Origin: Oscillospiraceae bacterium
GTDB taxonomy: Bacteria; Bacillota; Clostridia; UMGS1840
NCBI GenBank assembly: GCA_015068645.1
Contig: SVKD01000015.1
Span: 1-42,594, forward strand
Length of the DNA stretch: 42,594 bases
Reading direction: 5' to 3'
Translations under genes and position numbers: made by a program
Shown: positions 1 through 7,996 of the stretch, piece by piece
Layout: each line of letters opens with the position of its first letter
Numbering within the stretch: the stretch's first letter is position 1
Notes under the pieces: model-generated
Told to the model about the DNA's origin: nothing
Databases searched by the model: none
What the model saw: the letters and a program-made list of their open reading frames with translations, nothing else

Positions 1-82
1 TAAGATGTCTAAAGAGCATGTTAAATGTAGCGGAAAGGGCTAAAAAAGGTAAAAACCGCTATATATCAGGCTTTAGAGCGTG

Positions 83-127
83 TTCGGGACGAAGAGGCCG
101 CAGGTTCAAATCCTGTTATCCCGACCA
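83..127 (+). other. 3' half of tRNA-Pro(CGG), candidate integration (att) site
   Basis: The stretch reads as the 3' half of a tRNA. It has anticodon loop TTCGGGA (83-89, anticodon CGG, proline), 3' anticodon strand CGAAG, variable loop AGGCC, a T arm with stem GCAGG/CCTGT around loop TTCAAAT (100-116), acceptor 3' strand TATCCCG (117-123), discriminator A and an encoded CCA (125-127). The expected 5' partners (acceptor CGGGATA, anticodon strand CTTCG) are not found upstream, so this is not an intact gene. A tRNA 3' half joined to unrelated DNA is what a tyrosine-recombinase element leaves at one end of its insertion. A decayed tRNA pseudogene is the alternative. The tRNA identity is well supported; the att role is inference. 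Confidence 0.7.
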
Positions 128-593
128 AAAGAAAATGGGCAATACCGCAAGGTGTTGCCCGTTTTTTTGTAACAGGATTTGAACCTTAAGAAGGCAACGA
201 GCGTCAAGAAAACCGTTTGGGGAACGGTTTTTAGCGAAGTTGGTGCGCAAGGCGGGTACCGAAAGGCATCGCCTTTGGGTCGCCGAGCAACCAAGACGCC
301 ATTGGCGGCTGTATCCTGTTATCCCGACCAAAAGAAAATGGGTAACACCGCAAGGTGTTGCCCGTTTTTTTGTAACAAGATTTGAACCTTAAGAAGGCAA
401 CGAGCGTCAAGAAAACCGTTTGGGGAACGGTTTTTAGCGAAGTTGGTGCGCAAGGCGGGTACCGAAAGGCATCGCCTTTGGGTCGCCGAGCAACCAAGAC
501 GCCATTGGCGGCTGTATCCTGTTATCCCGACCATAAGAAAATGGGTGACACCGCAAGGTGTTGCCCGTTTTTTTGTAACAGGATTTGAACCTT
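111..593 (+). repeat. 203-bp tandem repeat carrying tRNA 3'-end copies and terminator hairpins (about 2.4 units)
   Basis: The 17-base tRNA 3' end TCCTGTTATCCCGACCA occurs at 111-127, 314-330 and 517-533, an exact 203-bp period. Each copy is followed by a terminator-like hairpin with a GCAA loop and a T run (137-168, 340-371, 543-574), then by a reverse complement of the T arm (near-identical in the second unit). About 125 bp of structured filler follows. It contains the hairpin AACCGTT/AACGGTT and a nested TTGGT/ACCAA stem around AAGGCG/CGCCTT. Copies are nearly identical. The third unit stops after the T-arm reverse complement. Short ORFs inside are by-products of the repeat. Confidence 0.9.
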
Positions 594-627
594 ATTTCAC
601 TTTCCGACACATTTTTTCCAAAAAGAC

Positions 628-656
628 TTGATTCTGCACCCTTCCTCTGCTATAAT
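628..656 (+). promoter_or_regulatory. Sigma-A-type promoter of the FGGY kinase gene
   Basis: TTGATT (628-633), a 17-base spacer and a perfect TATAAT (651-656) lie 33 bases before the kinase start codon. Transcription should begin near 663, leaving a leader too short for a riboswitch. Confidence 0.75.
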
Positions 657-688
657 AAAATCAAATAATAAAAAGGAGGATGTTTCCT

Positions 689-2167
689 ATGATTTTAGGC
701 GGCTTAGACGTGGGTACCACCGGTTGTAAAATCGCGTTGTACAACGAGAAAGCAGAATATTTGACCACTTACTATAAAGAATATGACATCATCCGTAAAA
801 ACGGTCAACACGAAATTGATTTTAACGACGTGAAAAACGGGGTATTATCCCTGCTAAAACAGGCAGTAGCCGAATATCAGATTGACGCATTGGGCGTTAC
901 CAGCTTTGGGGAAACCTTTGCAATGCTGGATGAGGACGACAATATTTTAGCGCCCTCGATGCTTTATACCGACCCCAGAGGAGAAGAAGAATGCAAACTG
1001 ATGTGCGATACTCTGGGAAAAGAACACTTAGCGATGATTACCGGGGTAGAACCCCATTCCCTTTACAGTTTCCCCAAAATTTTATGGTGGAAACACAATA
1101 AGCCTGAGCTTTACCAAAAATGTAAACACATTTTACTGGGCGAAGATTTCATTGTATACACCTTGACGGGCAATGCACAGACCGACTATTCGTTGGCAGC
1201 CCGTACCGGAATGTTTGATATTGAAAACCTTTGCTACTACGAAGAAGGTTTTGAAAAACTGGGAGTAGATATCTCTTTAATGTCCAAAGCAGTTCCCACA
1301 GGTTCTATTGCAGGCAAAGTGAAAGAGGAACTGAAAAAAGAACTGGGCATTTCTTATGATATCACCATTGTAAACGGCGGTCACGACCAGATTGGCGGAA
1401 TGATTGGTGCAAGAATTTTCTCCACCGATTCTGCTATGGACGGCACCGGTACCGTGGAATGTATTCCCGTTATGTTAAATGAAAAACCGCAGAATCCGGG
1501 CATTTACAAATGCGGATATTCCATTGTTCCTTATCTGAACGGCAGCTATGCTTGTTATGCACTTTCCTACACAGGCGGCGCAACCTTAAAATGGTTCCGT
1601 GATAATTTTGCGGAATTAGAAAACAAGCAGGCAGAAGAACAAGGCAAAAACGTGTATGCCGAATTGGACAAGGCTGCACCGGTGGGCCCCACAGGCATTT
1701 TGGTGCTTCCCCATTTTTCAGGAGCAGCAACTCCCTATATGGATAACGATTCCAAAGCCGCATTTGTGGGCGTTACTTTGGAAACTTCCAAATATGACTT
1801 ATACAAAGCCTTAATGGAAGGCACTTCTTATGAAATGCTCTTAAACTTCAACACCATGAAGGAAATGACAGGCCAGATTCAGGAAATTCGTGCAACAGGC
1901 GGCGGCGCAACCTCCGACTTATGGCTGCAGATTAAAGCAGATATCTTAAACACCGATATCACCGCGTTAGACTGCAAAGAAGTTGGTTCTGCAGGCACCG
2001 TGGCAATGACAGGGGTTGCAATGGGCGTTTGGAACACCTTAGAAGAAGCGGTTGACAAACTGGTAGCAGTGCGCAAAATCTTCCACCCCAACCCCGAAAC
2101 CGCAAAAGAATATCAAAAACACTACTTAAAATACGAAAATCTTTACAAAGCGATAAAATCCTTATAA
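689..2167 (+). CDS. FGGY-family carbohydrate kinase (xylulokinase-like)
   Basis: ATP-dependent cytoplasmic kinase that phosphorylates a ketose or polyol before it enters central metabolism. The 492-residue protein has the usual FGGY length. It opens with the phosphate loop GLDVGTTGCK (5-14) and carries GGHDQIGG with Asp233, at the position of the catalytic base in E. coli xylulokinase, and a Gly-rich C-terminal ATP-site segment ATGGGATSDLW. An in-frame ATG at 680 overlaps the ribosome binding site AAAGGAGG, so the ATG at 689, nine bases after it, is chosen. The gene has its own promoter and terminator. A fucose-isomerase-like gene and a mutarotase-like gene lie 3 kb downstream and probably act on the same sugar. 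Xylulose, fuculose, ribulose and other substrates cannot be told apart by eye. Confidence 0.88.
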   Translation: MILGGLDVGTTGCKIALYNEKAEYLTTYYKEYDIIRKNGQHEIDFNDVKNGVLSLLKQAVAEYQIDALGVTSFGETFAMLDEDDNILAPSMLYTDPRGEEECKLMCDTLGKEHLAMITGVEPHSLYSFPKILWWKHNKPELYQKCKHILLGEDFIVYTLTGNAQTDYSLAARTGMFDIENLCYYEEGFEKLGVDISLMSKAVPTGSIAGKVKEELKKELGISYDITIVNGGHDQIGGMIGARIFSTDSAMDGTGTVECIPVMLNEKPQNPGIYKCGYSIVPYLNGSYACYALSYTGGATLKWFRDNFAELENKQAEEQGKNVYAELDKAAPVGPTGILVLPHFSGAATPYMDNDSKAAFVGVTLETSKYDLYKALMEGTSYEMLLNFNTMKEMTGQIQEIRATGGGATSDLWLQIKADILNTDITALDCKEVGSAGTVAMTGVAMGVWNTLEEAVDKLVAVRKIFHPNPETAKEYQKHYLKYENLYKAIKSL

Positions 2168-2173
2168 GAAAGA

Positions 2174-2208
2174 AAAAAACCGTTCAGAGGCATTCTGAGC
2201 GGTTTTTT
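2174..2208. terminator. Bidirectional terminator between FGGY kinase and AraC regulator
   Basis: The hairpin AACCGTTCAGA/TCTGAGCGGTT is flanked by an A run on the left and a T run on the right. It can end both the plus-strand kinase transcript and the convergent ktrB-ktrA-regulator transcript. Confidence 0.85.
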
Positions 2209-2238
2209 GATGGATATTTTTCAGTATTTTATAAAAAA

Positions 2239-3072
2239 CTATCTTTGCCGATGGGATTTGCGATATTCGGTGGCGGTCCTTCCTTTAATATCCCGAAAAA
2301 TACGGGAGAAATGACCGTAATCGTAAAAGCCAACCCGATAGGCAATCTGATTTACCGATTCGTCGGTTTCTAAAAGCAAACGGCAAGCATGCTGAATTTT
2401 TTGCTTGCGGATATACTCGGCAATGGGGCATCCCAAATAGTCCTTTGCCACGCTGTAAAGACGAGTTCTTCGGATATGAAATTCGGCACAGATATCCTCC
2501 ACACCGATATTTTTTTCCAAATTTTTTTCAATGAATTTGTCCATATGACGGATAAATTCAGATTTTTGAGGAGTGACCCACTGGTTGGACAGCATATATG
2601 CCGCCAACGACTGCAACACCGTGATACAGGCAGAAAGCTCCGCCTTGGATTTGGCAGGAATTTTTTGGATTGCCTCCGAAATCCCGGGAAAATCCTCTTC
2701 CGCAAACTGTTTTGCCAACTGTTTTCTGGTAACATCTGCTTCCCCGTCGGGAAGCACCTGCCCAAACATCACATATCCGATAATACCGTTGTCATCATAG
2801 ATGGGCACAATACATTCCCAAAGCCCAAGATGGCAAAGGTATTTTACTGTCTTCTGCTCTCGGGAACAGATTTGCACGTTTTTTCTGTCACAGTTTTCAC
2901 ACTGTTTGGCCCAATGACCACTTTTGCAAATCAAATCACAAAAATTATGACGGGTGGAGGGATACTCCATCAGCTGCTCCTGCTCTTTACTGAACAAAAC
3001 CACCCGCATATTGGTGAGGGTGTAAAAATCACGGAATATTTTATATAAGTTTACCTGATTGATATTTAACAT
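2239..3072 (-). CDS. AraC-family transcriptional regulator with PocR sensory domain
   Basis: The 277-residue protein has two parts. Residues about 5-165 match a PocR-type ligand-sensing domain, with a Cys-rich segment (CDLICKSGHWAKQCENC, then VQIC, YLCHLGLWEC) and the GYVMFGQV strand typical of these domains. Residues about 175-275 are an AraC double helix-turn-helix ending in VGFYDYGHFSRIFRD. PocR domains sense small metabolites and were first described in the propanediol regulator. The gene starts 11 bases after ktrA and faces the FGGY kinase gene, so it may be expressed with the potassium transporter. Control of the nearby sugar genes is inferred from position only. Confidence 0.85.
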   Translation of the reverse strand: MLNINQVNLYKIFRDFYTLTNMRVVLFSKEQEQLMEYPSTRHNFCDLICKSGHWAKQCENCDRKNVQICSREQKTVKYLCHLGLWECIVPIYDDNGIIGYVMFGQVLPDGEADVTRKQLAKQFAEEDFPGISEAIQKIPAKSKAELSACITVLQSLAAYMLSNQWVTPQKSEFIRHMDKFIEKNLEKNIGVEDICAEFHIRRTRLYSVAKDYLGCPIAEYIRKQKIQHACRLLLETDESVNQIAYRVGFYDYGHFSRIFRDIKGRTATEYRKSHRQR

Positions 3073-3083
3073 CGTTTTTCTCT

Positions 3084-3734
3084 CTACTTCATACGGGATA
3101 AGGTGTTTTTATCGGCAATCACAATCATCTGTGTGCCACTCTCAAGCACTGTATCGGGACGGAATGAAATATCGGTTACCCCCTCTTTTTTTAGGGCAAC
3201 CACATTCATATTATACTTTTTACGAAGTTCCAATTCCAACAATGTTTTGCCAACCCATTCTTTTTTTACGGATATTTCCAGCACAGAAATATCTTCCGAA
3301 ATCTCCGCAATATCCACAAAGCCGGAGGAAACCAAATTTTTTGCCAAACGAATTCCTGATTCTGATTCGGGAATTACCACTTCATCTGCCCCCAATTTCA
3401 TTAAAATGGCACGATGAGCCTCATTGGCACATTTTACAATCACCCTTTCCACTCCTTGTTCTTTACACAAAAGAGTTGCCATTACACTTGCCTCGAAATT
3501 TTCCGCCATGGCAATTACCACCACATCGAACTCGGAAATTCCAAGCTGTTTTATCACAGCGGGATCAGTAGCATCAGCACATTTGACCAAGGGAATTTCA
3601 TCGGCTAATGCATCCACCGTTTTCTGGTTATAATCCACCGCCAAAACAGATGCTCCGTTCTCCAATAACTCTCTGACAACCGCCTTACCATATCTTCCTA
3701 ATCCAAACACTGCATAGCTTTTATGAAGTTTCAT
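3084..3734 (-). CDS. ktrA: Potassium uptake regulatory subunit KtrA (RCK domain)
   Basis: Cytoplasmic gating subunit of a Ktr-type potassium channel. Residues 1-130 form an RCK N-terminal Rossmann domain with the nucleotide motif GLGRYG and acidic VDYN at the end of strand 2. Residues about 135-216 form an RCK C-terminal domain, which in the family binds cyclic di-AMP or similar ligands. The 216-residue length is typical. It follows ktrB by 11 bases and has the binding site AAGGAG before its ATG. Gating by ATP/ADP and cyclic di-AMP is known for the family; nothing here tests it. Confidence 0.92.
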   Translation of the reverse strand: MKLHKSYAVFGLGRYGKAVVRELLENGASVLAVDYNQKTVDALADEIPLVKCADATDPAVIKQLGISEFDVVVIAMAENFEASVMATLLCKEQGVERVIVKCANEAHRAILMKLGADEVVIPESESGIRLAKNLVSSGFVDIAEISEDISVLEISVKKEWVGKTLLELELRKKYNMNVVALKKEGVTDISFRPDTVLESGTQMIVIADKNTLSRMK

Positions 3735-3745
3735 CTTTTTTCTCC

Positions 3746-5107
3746 TTATCCTACAATTACATCTTCTTGGGGATTGACCACCGAATTTTCTCTGCGTTTA
3801 TCCGTGCTGAACGCAAACGCCAGAGAAATAGGTCCTACCCTGCCGAAATACATCGTTAAAATAATAATCATTTTGCCAAAAAAATTCAAACCGCCCGTGT
3901 AATTACGTGTTAAACCAACCGTTGCGGTGGCGCTGACGGTTTCATAGAGGATATCCATAAGGTCTCCGCCCTGCACAACCAAAAGCAGGAAGGTGGAGCC
4001 AATTACCACCAACATGGAAAACAAGAAAACAGCCAGTGCCTTTTTCGCAATTTCCAAAGAAATCTGTCGATGAAACACATCCACCGTCCGTTTGGAGCGA
4101 ATCACTGCCAAAGTTGTCATAAACAAGACGAACAGCGTAACTGTTTTGACACCACCTGCCGTACCTGCGGGAGACCCGCCCACAAACATCAAAAGCAAGC
4201 TCAAAAACGAAGAACCTCCCGTCAGATTTTCCTGCGGGATTGTCGCAAATCCTGCGGTTCTTGTGGTCACCGACTGAAAGAGCGAAACCATCGCTTTCTC
4301 ACCAAATGAATAATTGCCGATCGTCAACGGATTATTGCACTCAAGCAAAAAGTAAACGATACCGCCGCCAATCAAAAGAACCGTAGTGACTGACAGCACA
4401 ATTTTGCTGTGCAGGCTTAAAAAGCGAATGCCACGTCTTCTTTTGTGGCGGAGATTTTCAAAAATGTCAAACCACACCACAAAGCCTAAGCCACCCGAAA
4501 TAATTAAAAACATGGTGGTAAAATTCACCACAGGATTCAACACGTACGGACAAAGGCTTGCACTTCCCAATAAATCAATCCCCGCATTACAGAATGCAGA
4601 AACAGAATGAAAAATGCCAAACCAGATACCCGTCAATCCAAATTCGGGAATAAACACCGTCATATAAAGCAAAGCTCCGATTCCTTCAATGGTGAAGGTA
4701 AGGGCAAGCACCTTTTTTACAAAAACGGCAATCCCGTCCATGGAACTCAAGTTAAAAGAATCGCTGATGAGTATCCTGTCATCCATACCCATTTTCTTTT
4801 TTAAGGAAATCATAAATGCCGCCATTACGGTGACCACACCCAAACCGCCAATCTGAATCAGCACTAAGATGACCGCCTGCCCGAACACACTCCAGGCAAA
4901 CGCAGTGGGCACAGTGACCAGCCCCGTCACACATACCGAGGTGGTGGCGGTAAATAAGGCGTCAATATATGGCACAGGCTGTCCGTTTTGAGAACTGATG
5001 GGCAGACTTAGCACAAAACTCCCCAACAGAACCAATCCGAAAAAACCCAGCAAGATAATCTGCACAGATGAAAATGTTTTTTTCCTTTTTTTCATAACTT
5101 GTTTCAT
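3746..5107 (-). CDS. ktrB: Potassium transporter membrane subunit KtrB (TrkH family)
   Basis: Integral membrane subunit that imports potassium, usually with sodium dependence. The 453-residue protein is almost wholly hydrophobic and shows the four pore-loop repeats with their selectivity glycines: SVCVTGL, SAFCNAGID, TTRTAGFAT and TATVGLTRN. A basic start (MKKRKK) precedes the first membrane segment. It is the first gene of ktrB-ktrA-PocR/AraC, with a strong promoter about 40 bases upstream. The leader of about 30 bases leaves no room for the ydaO-type cyclic di-AMP riboswitch that often controls ktr genes. Confidence 0.93.
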   Translation of the reverse strand: MKQVMKKRKKTFSSVQIILLGFFGLVLLGSFVLSLPISSQNGQPVPYIDALFTATTSVCVTGLVTVPTAFAWSVFGQAVILVLIQIGGLGVVTVMAAFMISLKKKMGMDDRILISDSFNLSSMDGIAVFVKKVLALTFTIEGIGALLYMTVFIPEFGLTGIWFGIFHSVSAFCNAGIDLLGSASLCPYVLNPVVNFTTMFLIISGGLGFVVWFDIFENLRHKRRRGIRFLSLHSKIVLSVTTVLLIGGGIVYFLLECNNPLTIGNYSFGEKAMVSLFQSVTTRTAGFATIPQENLTGGSSFLSLLLMFVGGSPAGTAGGVKTVTLFVLFMTTLAVIRSKRTVDVFHRQISLEIAKKALAVFLFSMLVVIGSTFLLLVVQGGDLMDILYETVSATATVGLTRNYTGGLNFFGKMIIILTMYFGRVGPISLAFAFSTDKRRENSVVNPQEDVIVG

Positions 5108-5145
5108 AGTGTTTCTCCCTATGAAATAATATTTTATACAAGCTG

Positions 5146-5174
5146 ATTATAACACGCTATGATAAAAAAGTCAA
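5146..5174 (-). promoter_or_regulatory. Promoter of the ktrB-ktrA-regulator operon
   Basis: Read on the minus strand: TTGACT (5169-5174), 17-base spacer, TATAAT (5146-5151). This is close to the sigma-A consensus. Transcription should start near 5139. Confidence 0.8.
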
Positions 5175-5244
5175 TTTGAAACCAAAAAATATATACAAAA
5201 TGTCATTTTGTGAACAAATGACACATAGTTTGCACAAATTTATC

Positions 5245-5273
5245 TTTTTTTCAAAAAAGATATTTGTTATAAT
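5245..5273 (+). promoter_or_regulatory. Probable promoter of the DUF4432/isomerase operon, weak -35
   Basis: A perfect TATAAT (5268-5273) lies 41 bases before the DUF4432 gene, but the -35 position holds only a T run. A good -10 with a poor -35 suits a promoter that needs an activator. The PocR/AraC protein encoded nearby is a candidate; no operator was identified. Confidence 0.45.
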
Positions 5274-5313
5274 AAAAGTAACAATCAAAAAAAGATGAGC
5301 CGAGGAAACCGCT

Positions 5314-6345
5314 ATGAGTGAAATCAATCGAAAAGATACCAAAAAATATATGGGAAACACCATTCAGATGGGCGGAACCCGTCATTACCGTTTAACCGAC
5401 GGTATCACCGACGGTTGCCGTTGTATTGACGTGAACACGGGAAGCGGTTTTTGCTATACCGTGGTGTGTGACCGTGGTTTAGACATTTCCTTGGCATCCT
5501 ATAAAGGCACCAACCTTGCCTTTTTAACCGAAAATATGGAAGCCCATCCTGCTCATTTTGATGCGTCTGGAATCGAATGGCTCCGTACGTTTTCCGCAGG
5601 CTTACTCACCACCTGCGGACCCACTCACCTAGGTCCTCCTTGCGAGGATAACGGCGAACTCTTAGGGCAGCACGGCAGATGGACTTCCCTTCCCGCTAAA
5701 AAAGTGTGTGATTTGTCCGATTACGAAGCAGGGATTTTAAAAATTACGGGGGAACTGCACGATAGCACTCCCTTTGGTCATAAAATCGGCATCAAACGAA
5801 GCATTTCTTCCCAATTCGGAAAATCGTCCGTGGTGATTGAAGATGAAATCACCAATGAGGGTGGCAAAGAATGTCCGTTCAACCTGCTTTATCATATCAA
5901 TTTCGGCTATCCCCTGTTATGTGAAGATGCCGTTGTTCACGTGCCCAGCAAAGAATGTGTTGGTTATGATGACTACACCAAAGAGCGAATGGATGAACAG
6001 GCGTCCATCAAAAAACCTGACGGTGCCAATGCAGAAAAAAATTATATGCACACTTTCGGTGGTGACACTGAAACCGTGTGGATTCATAACCCCGAATTAG
6101 AGGGCGGACTTGCCGTAGCCATCAGCTTTGACAGTAAGGATTTGCCCTACCTAACCCAGTGGGTATTGGAAGATGTGAAAGACTATGTATTGGCGTTAGA
6201 GCCTGCAAATGTGCCTTGCGAATCCCGTGATTATCTTAGAAAAAACGGCTTGCTCCCCTTCCTACAACCGGGAGAAACCAAAAAATTCCGTGTGGAAATC
6301 AACGTGATTTCGGGCAACGATGAAATCGAAAAAAAATTAGGTTAA
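5314..6345 (+). CDS. DUF4432 family protein, galactose-mutarotase-like
   Basis: The 343-residue protein fits the DUF4432 branch of the aldose 1-epimerase (galactose mutarotase) superfamily, beta-sandwich proteins that bind or interconvert sugar anomers. Visible features are VVCDRGLDIS near residue 55, TCGPTHLGPPC near 110, HGRWTSLPAK near 130 and LLYHINFGYP in the middle, with an LEPANVP segment near the end. It is followed after 32 bases by the fucose-isomerase-like gene, so the pair probably handles one sugar: anomer conversion, then aldose-ketose isomerisation. The exact reaction of DUF4432 proteins is not settled, so the activity is inference. Confidence 0.8.
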   Translation: MSEINRKDTKKYMGNTIQMGGTRHYRLTDGITDGCRCIDVNTGSGFCYTVVCDRGLDISLASYKGTNLAFLTENMEAHPAHFDASGIEWLRTFSAGLLTTCGPTHLGPPCEDNGELLGQHGRWTSLPAKKVCDLSDYEAGILKITGELHDSTPFGHKIGIKRSISSQFGKSSVVIEDEITNEGGKECPFNLLYHINFGYPLLCEDAVVHVPSKECVGYDDYTKERMDEQASIKKPDGANAEKNYMHTFGGDTETVWIHNPELEGGLAVAISFDSKDLPYLTQWVLEDVKDYVLALEPANVPCESRDYLRKNGLLPFLQPGETKKFRVEINVISGNDEIEKKLG

Positions 6346-6377
6346 AATATTAAAAACCAAAAAAGGAGAAAACCATT

Positions 6378-7757
6378 ATGTTAAAATCCAAAACTGCATT
6401 TGTCGTTTACGGTGTACATAAAGACGGTTTATTAGACCCGGACGGCAACTTATTCATTGACGAAAGCGTCATCGAAAATTCCAAAAAAGCACTGAAAGCT
6501 GAAGGCGTGGAATTAGTAGAAGAAAAATTGATCATTGCTACCAAAGAAGAAGCAAAAAATGTAATTCTTCCCTTAGCAAAAGATGATTCTATCGACACTT
6601 TAGTATTATTCTCCGGTACCTGGGTATGGGCAGCACACATGATCGGTGCTATCCGTGAATTCGCAAAAACCGGAAAAGGTATCGTAATCTGGACTCACGA
6701 CGGTTCTCAGGGCTGGCGTCCTGTTGGCGGCTTGGTATTAAGCGCAGCATTAAACGAAGTTGGCATCAAACACAAATTCGTTTACGGCGGTGTTTCCGAT
6801 ATCAATAACGTAAAAAGAGTAGCAAACTTCTGTAAAGCTTCCAAACTGAAAAAGAGCATGGAATTAACCACCTTAAGAGCATTCGGCGGACGTGGTATGG
6901 GTCAGACCTGCGGTGTTGCTGATCCTTCTCAGTGGATGAAAACCTTCGGTATCGATATCGACACCCGTGACACCATGGAACTGGTAGAAACTGCAAAAGC
7001 AATTCCCCAGGCAGAAGTTGACAAAGTTTGTGACTGGATTGACAATAACTTCACCTGCAAGGTAGAACGTAACGACGGTAACATCCGTTCCATCCGTTTA
7101 TACTTAGCATTAAAAACCTTAAAAGAAAAAGAAGGATTCGATTACTACACCATTCAGTCCTTCCCCGGCATGGGTGACTACTATGCTGCAACCTGTTTTG
7201 CACAGAGTATGATGTTAAACGACGGTGTTCCCACCGCTACCTTATCTGACTTCAACACCTGCTTAACCTCCATTATGATTATGGGACTTTCCAAAGACCC
7301 CATCTACTATGGTGACTTACAGCACGTGAACAAAGCTACCAACGAAATCAAAATCATCGGTGACGGTGCTGTTCCGCCCTGCTTAGCAAATGAAGACGGC
7401 GTGGGCTTAGCAGGTCATGGTATTCCCACCGAAGGGGAAGCCGGCGGCTTATCTATCGACTTAGTATGTAAGAGCGGTAAAGGGGTTCTTGCTCGTATCA
7501 GCAGAGTGGACGGCAAATTCAGAATTTGCGTGGCTCGTTGCGAAGTGTTCCAGCCTGCAAAAGAAGAACTGGAAGCTCGTCGTCACGAATGCGGTATTCC
7601 TTTCTGGCCCCACGCTTTTGTAAAAGTGGACGGCGATATCGGTGCTCTGGTTGAAAGCTGGAACAACGAATACGGCTGCTTGGGCTATGGCGAAGACCTG
7701 TATGACCAGATCGTTGAATTTGGTAACATTATGGGCATCGAAGTCCTCACCTTCTAA
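6378..7757 (+). CDS. L-fucose/L-arabinose isomerase-like protein
   Basis: The 459-residue protein resembles the FucI/AraA-type fold, cytoplasmic metal-dependent isomerases that convert aldoses to ketoses. The N-terminal half is a Rossmann-like region (LVLFSGTWVWAAHMIGAI, VIWTHDGSQGWRP). The C-terminal half holds the likely active site. By eye, Asp267 (GMGDYY) and Asp291 (TLSDFN) are 24 residues apart, the same spacing as metal ligands Glu337 and Asp361 of E. coli FucI; His412 (FWPHAF) may be the third ligand. The first position would then be Asp instead of Glu, so substrate or metal may differ. Strong site AAGGAG before the ATG; second gene of an operon with the DUF4432 protein. Confidence 0.75.
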   Translation: MLKSKTAFVVYGVHKDGLLDPDGNLFIDESVIENSKKALKAEGVELVEEKLIIATKEEAKNVILPLAKDDSIDTLVLFSGTWVWAAHMIGAIREFAKTGKGIVIWTHDGSQGWRPVGGLVLSAALNEVGIKHKFVYGGVSDINNVKRVANFCKASKLKKSMELTTLRAFGGRGMGQTCGVADPSQWMKTFGIDIDTRDTMELVETAKAIPQAEVDKVCDWIDNNFTCKVERNDGNIRSIRLYLALKTLKEKEGFDYYTIQSFPGMGDYYAATCFAQSMMLNDGVPTATLSDFNTCLTSIMIMGLSKDPIYYGDLQHVNKATNEIKIIGDGAVPPCLANEDGVGLAGHGIPTEGEAGGLSIDLVCKSGKGVLARISRVDGKFRICVARCEVFQPAKEELEARRHECGIPFWPHAFVKVDGDIGALVESWNNEYGCLGYGEDLYDQIVEFGNIMGIEVLTF

Positions 7758-7789
7758 AAAATGGAATAAAAGAACATAGAACGCAAAAG

Positions 7790-7815
7790 GCATGGGAATT
7801 TTCTCATGCTTTTTG
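7790..7815 (+). terminator. Terminator of the DUF4432/isomerase operon
   Basis: GCATGGGAA pairs with TTCTCATGC with one G-T wobble, followed by TTTTT. It lies 33 bases after the isomerase stop codon. Confidence 0.75.
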
Positions 7816-7860
7816 TATTTAAGGTGAAATTGTTTTGGCAAACAATTTGATTTAAATGCC

Positions 7861-7955
7861 TTTTGCTATGTACCAATCAAGCCTCTCGGCGTACCAATGT
7901 ACGCCTTCGGGTAACCCCTATGGGCTTGATTGATTCATTCTATGTCCTTTTCTTT
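7861..7955 (-). repeat. Family A modular palindromic element, copy 1
   Basis: Outer stem CAATCAAGC (7874-7882)/GCTTGATTG (7924-7932). Inside, read on the minus strand, are hairpin 1 CCC-ATAG-GGG, the linker TTACCCGAA and hairpin 2 GGCGTAC..GTACGCC. The flank ATTCATTCTATG.CC is shared with copy 2. No coding potential seen. Confidence 0.8.
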
Positions 7956-7996
7956 CCATTTTACAATGAGGTAAAAATGCGCATAAGCAAATGAAC

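Noticed and set aside
179-588. Two near-identical 68-codon plus-strand frames and their minus-strand partners
   Set aside because: They lie wholly inside the 203-bp tandem repeat, cross terminator hairpins, lack ribosome binding sites and duplicate only because the DNA repeats.
111-593. CRISPR array
   Set aside because: The period is 203 bp with conserved interiors, not short repeats with unique spacers, and no cas gene is present.
2389-3048. 219-codon plus-strand frame opposite the AraC regulator
   Set aside because: Antisense shadow of a clear PocR/AraC gene; the translation shows no domain and has no binding site.
5108-5145. Cyclic di-AMP (ydaO) riboswitch before ktrB
   Set aside because: The promoter leaves a leader of only about 30 bases, far too short for this riboswitch.
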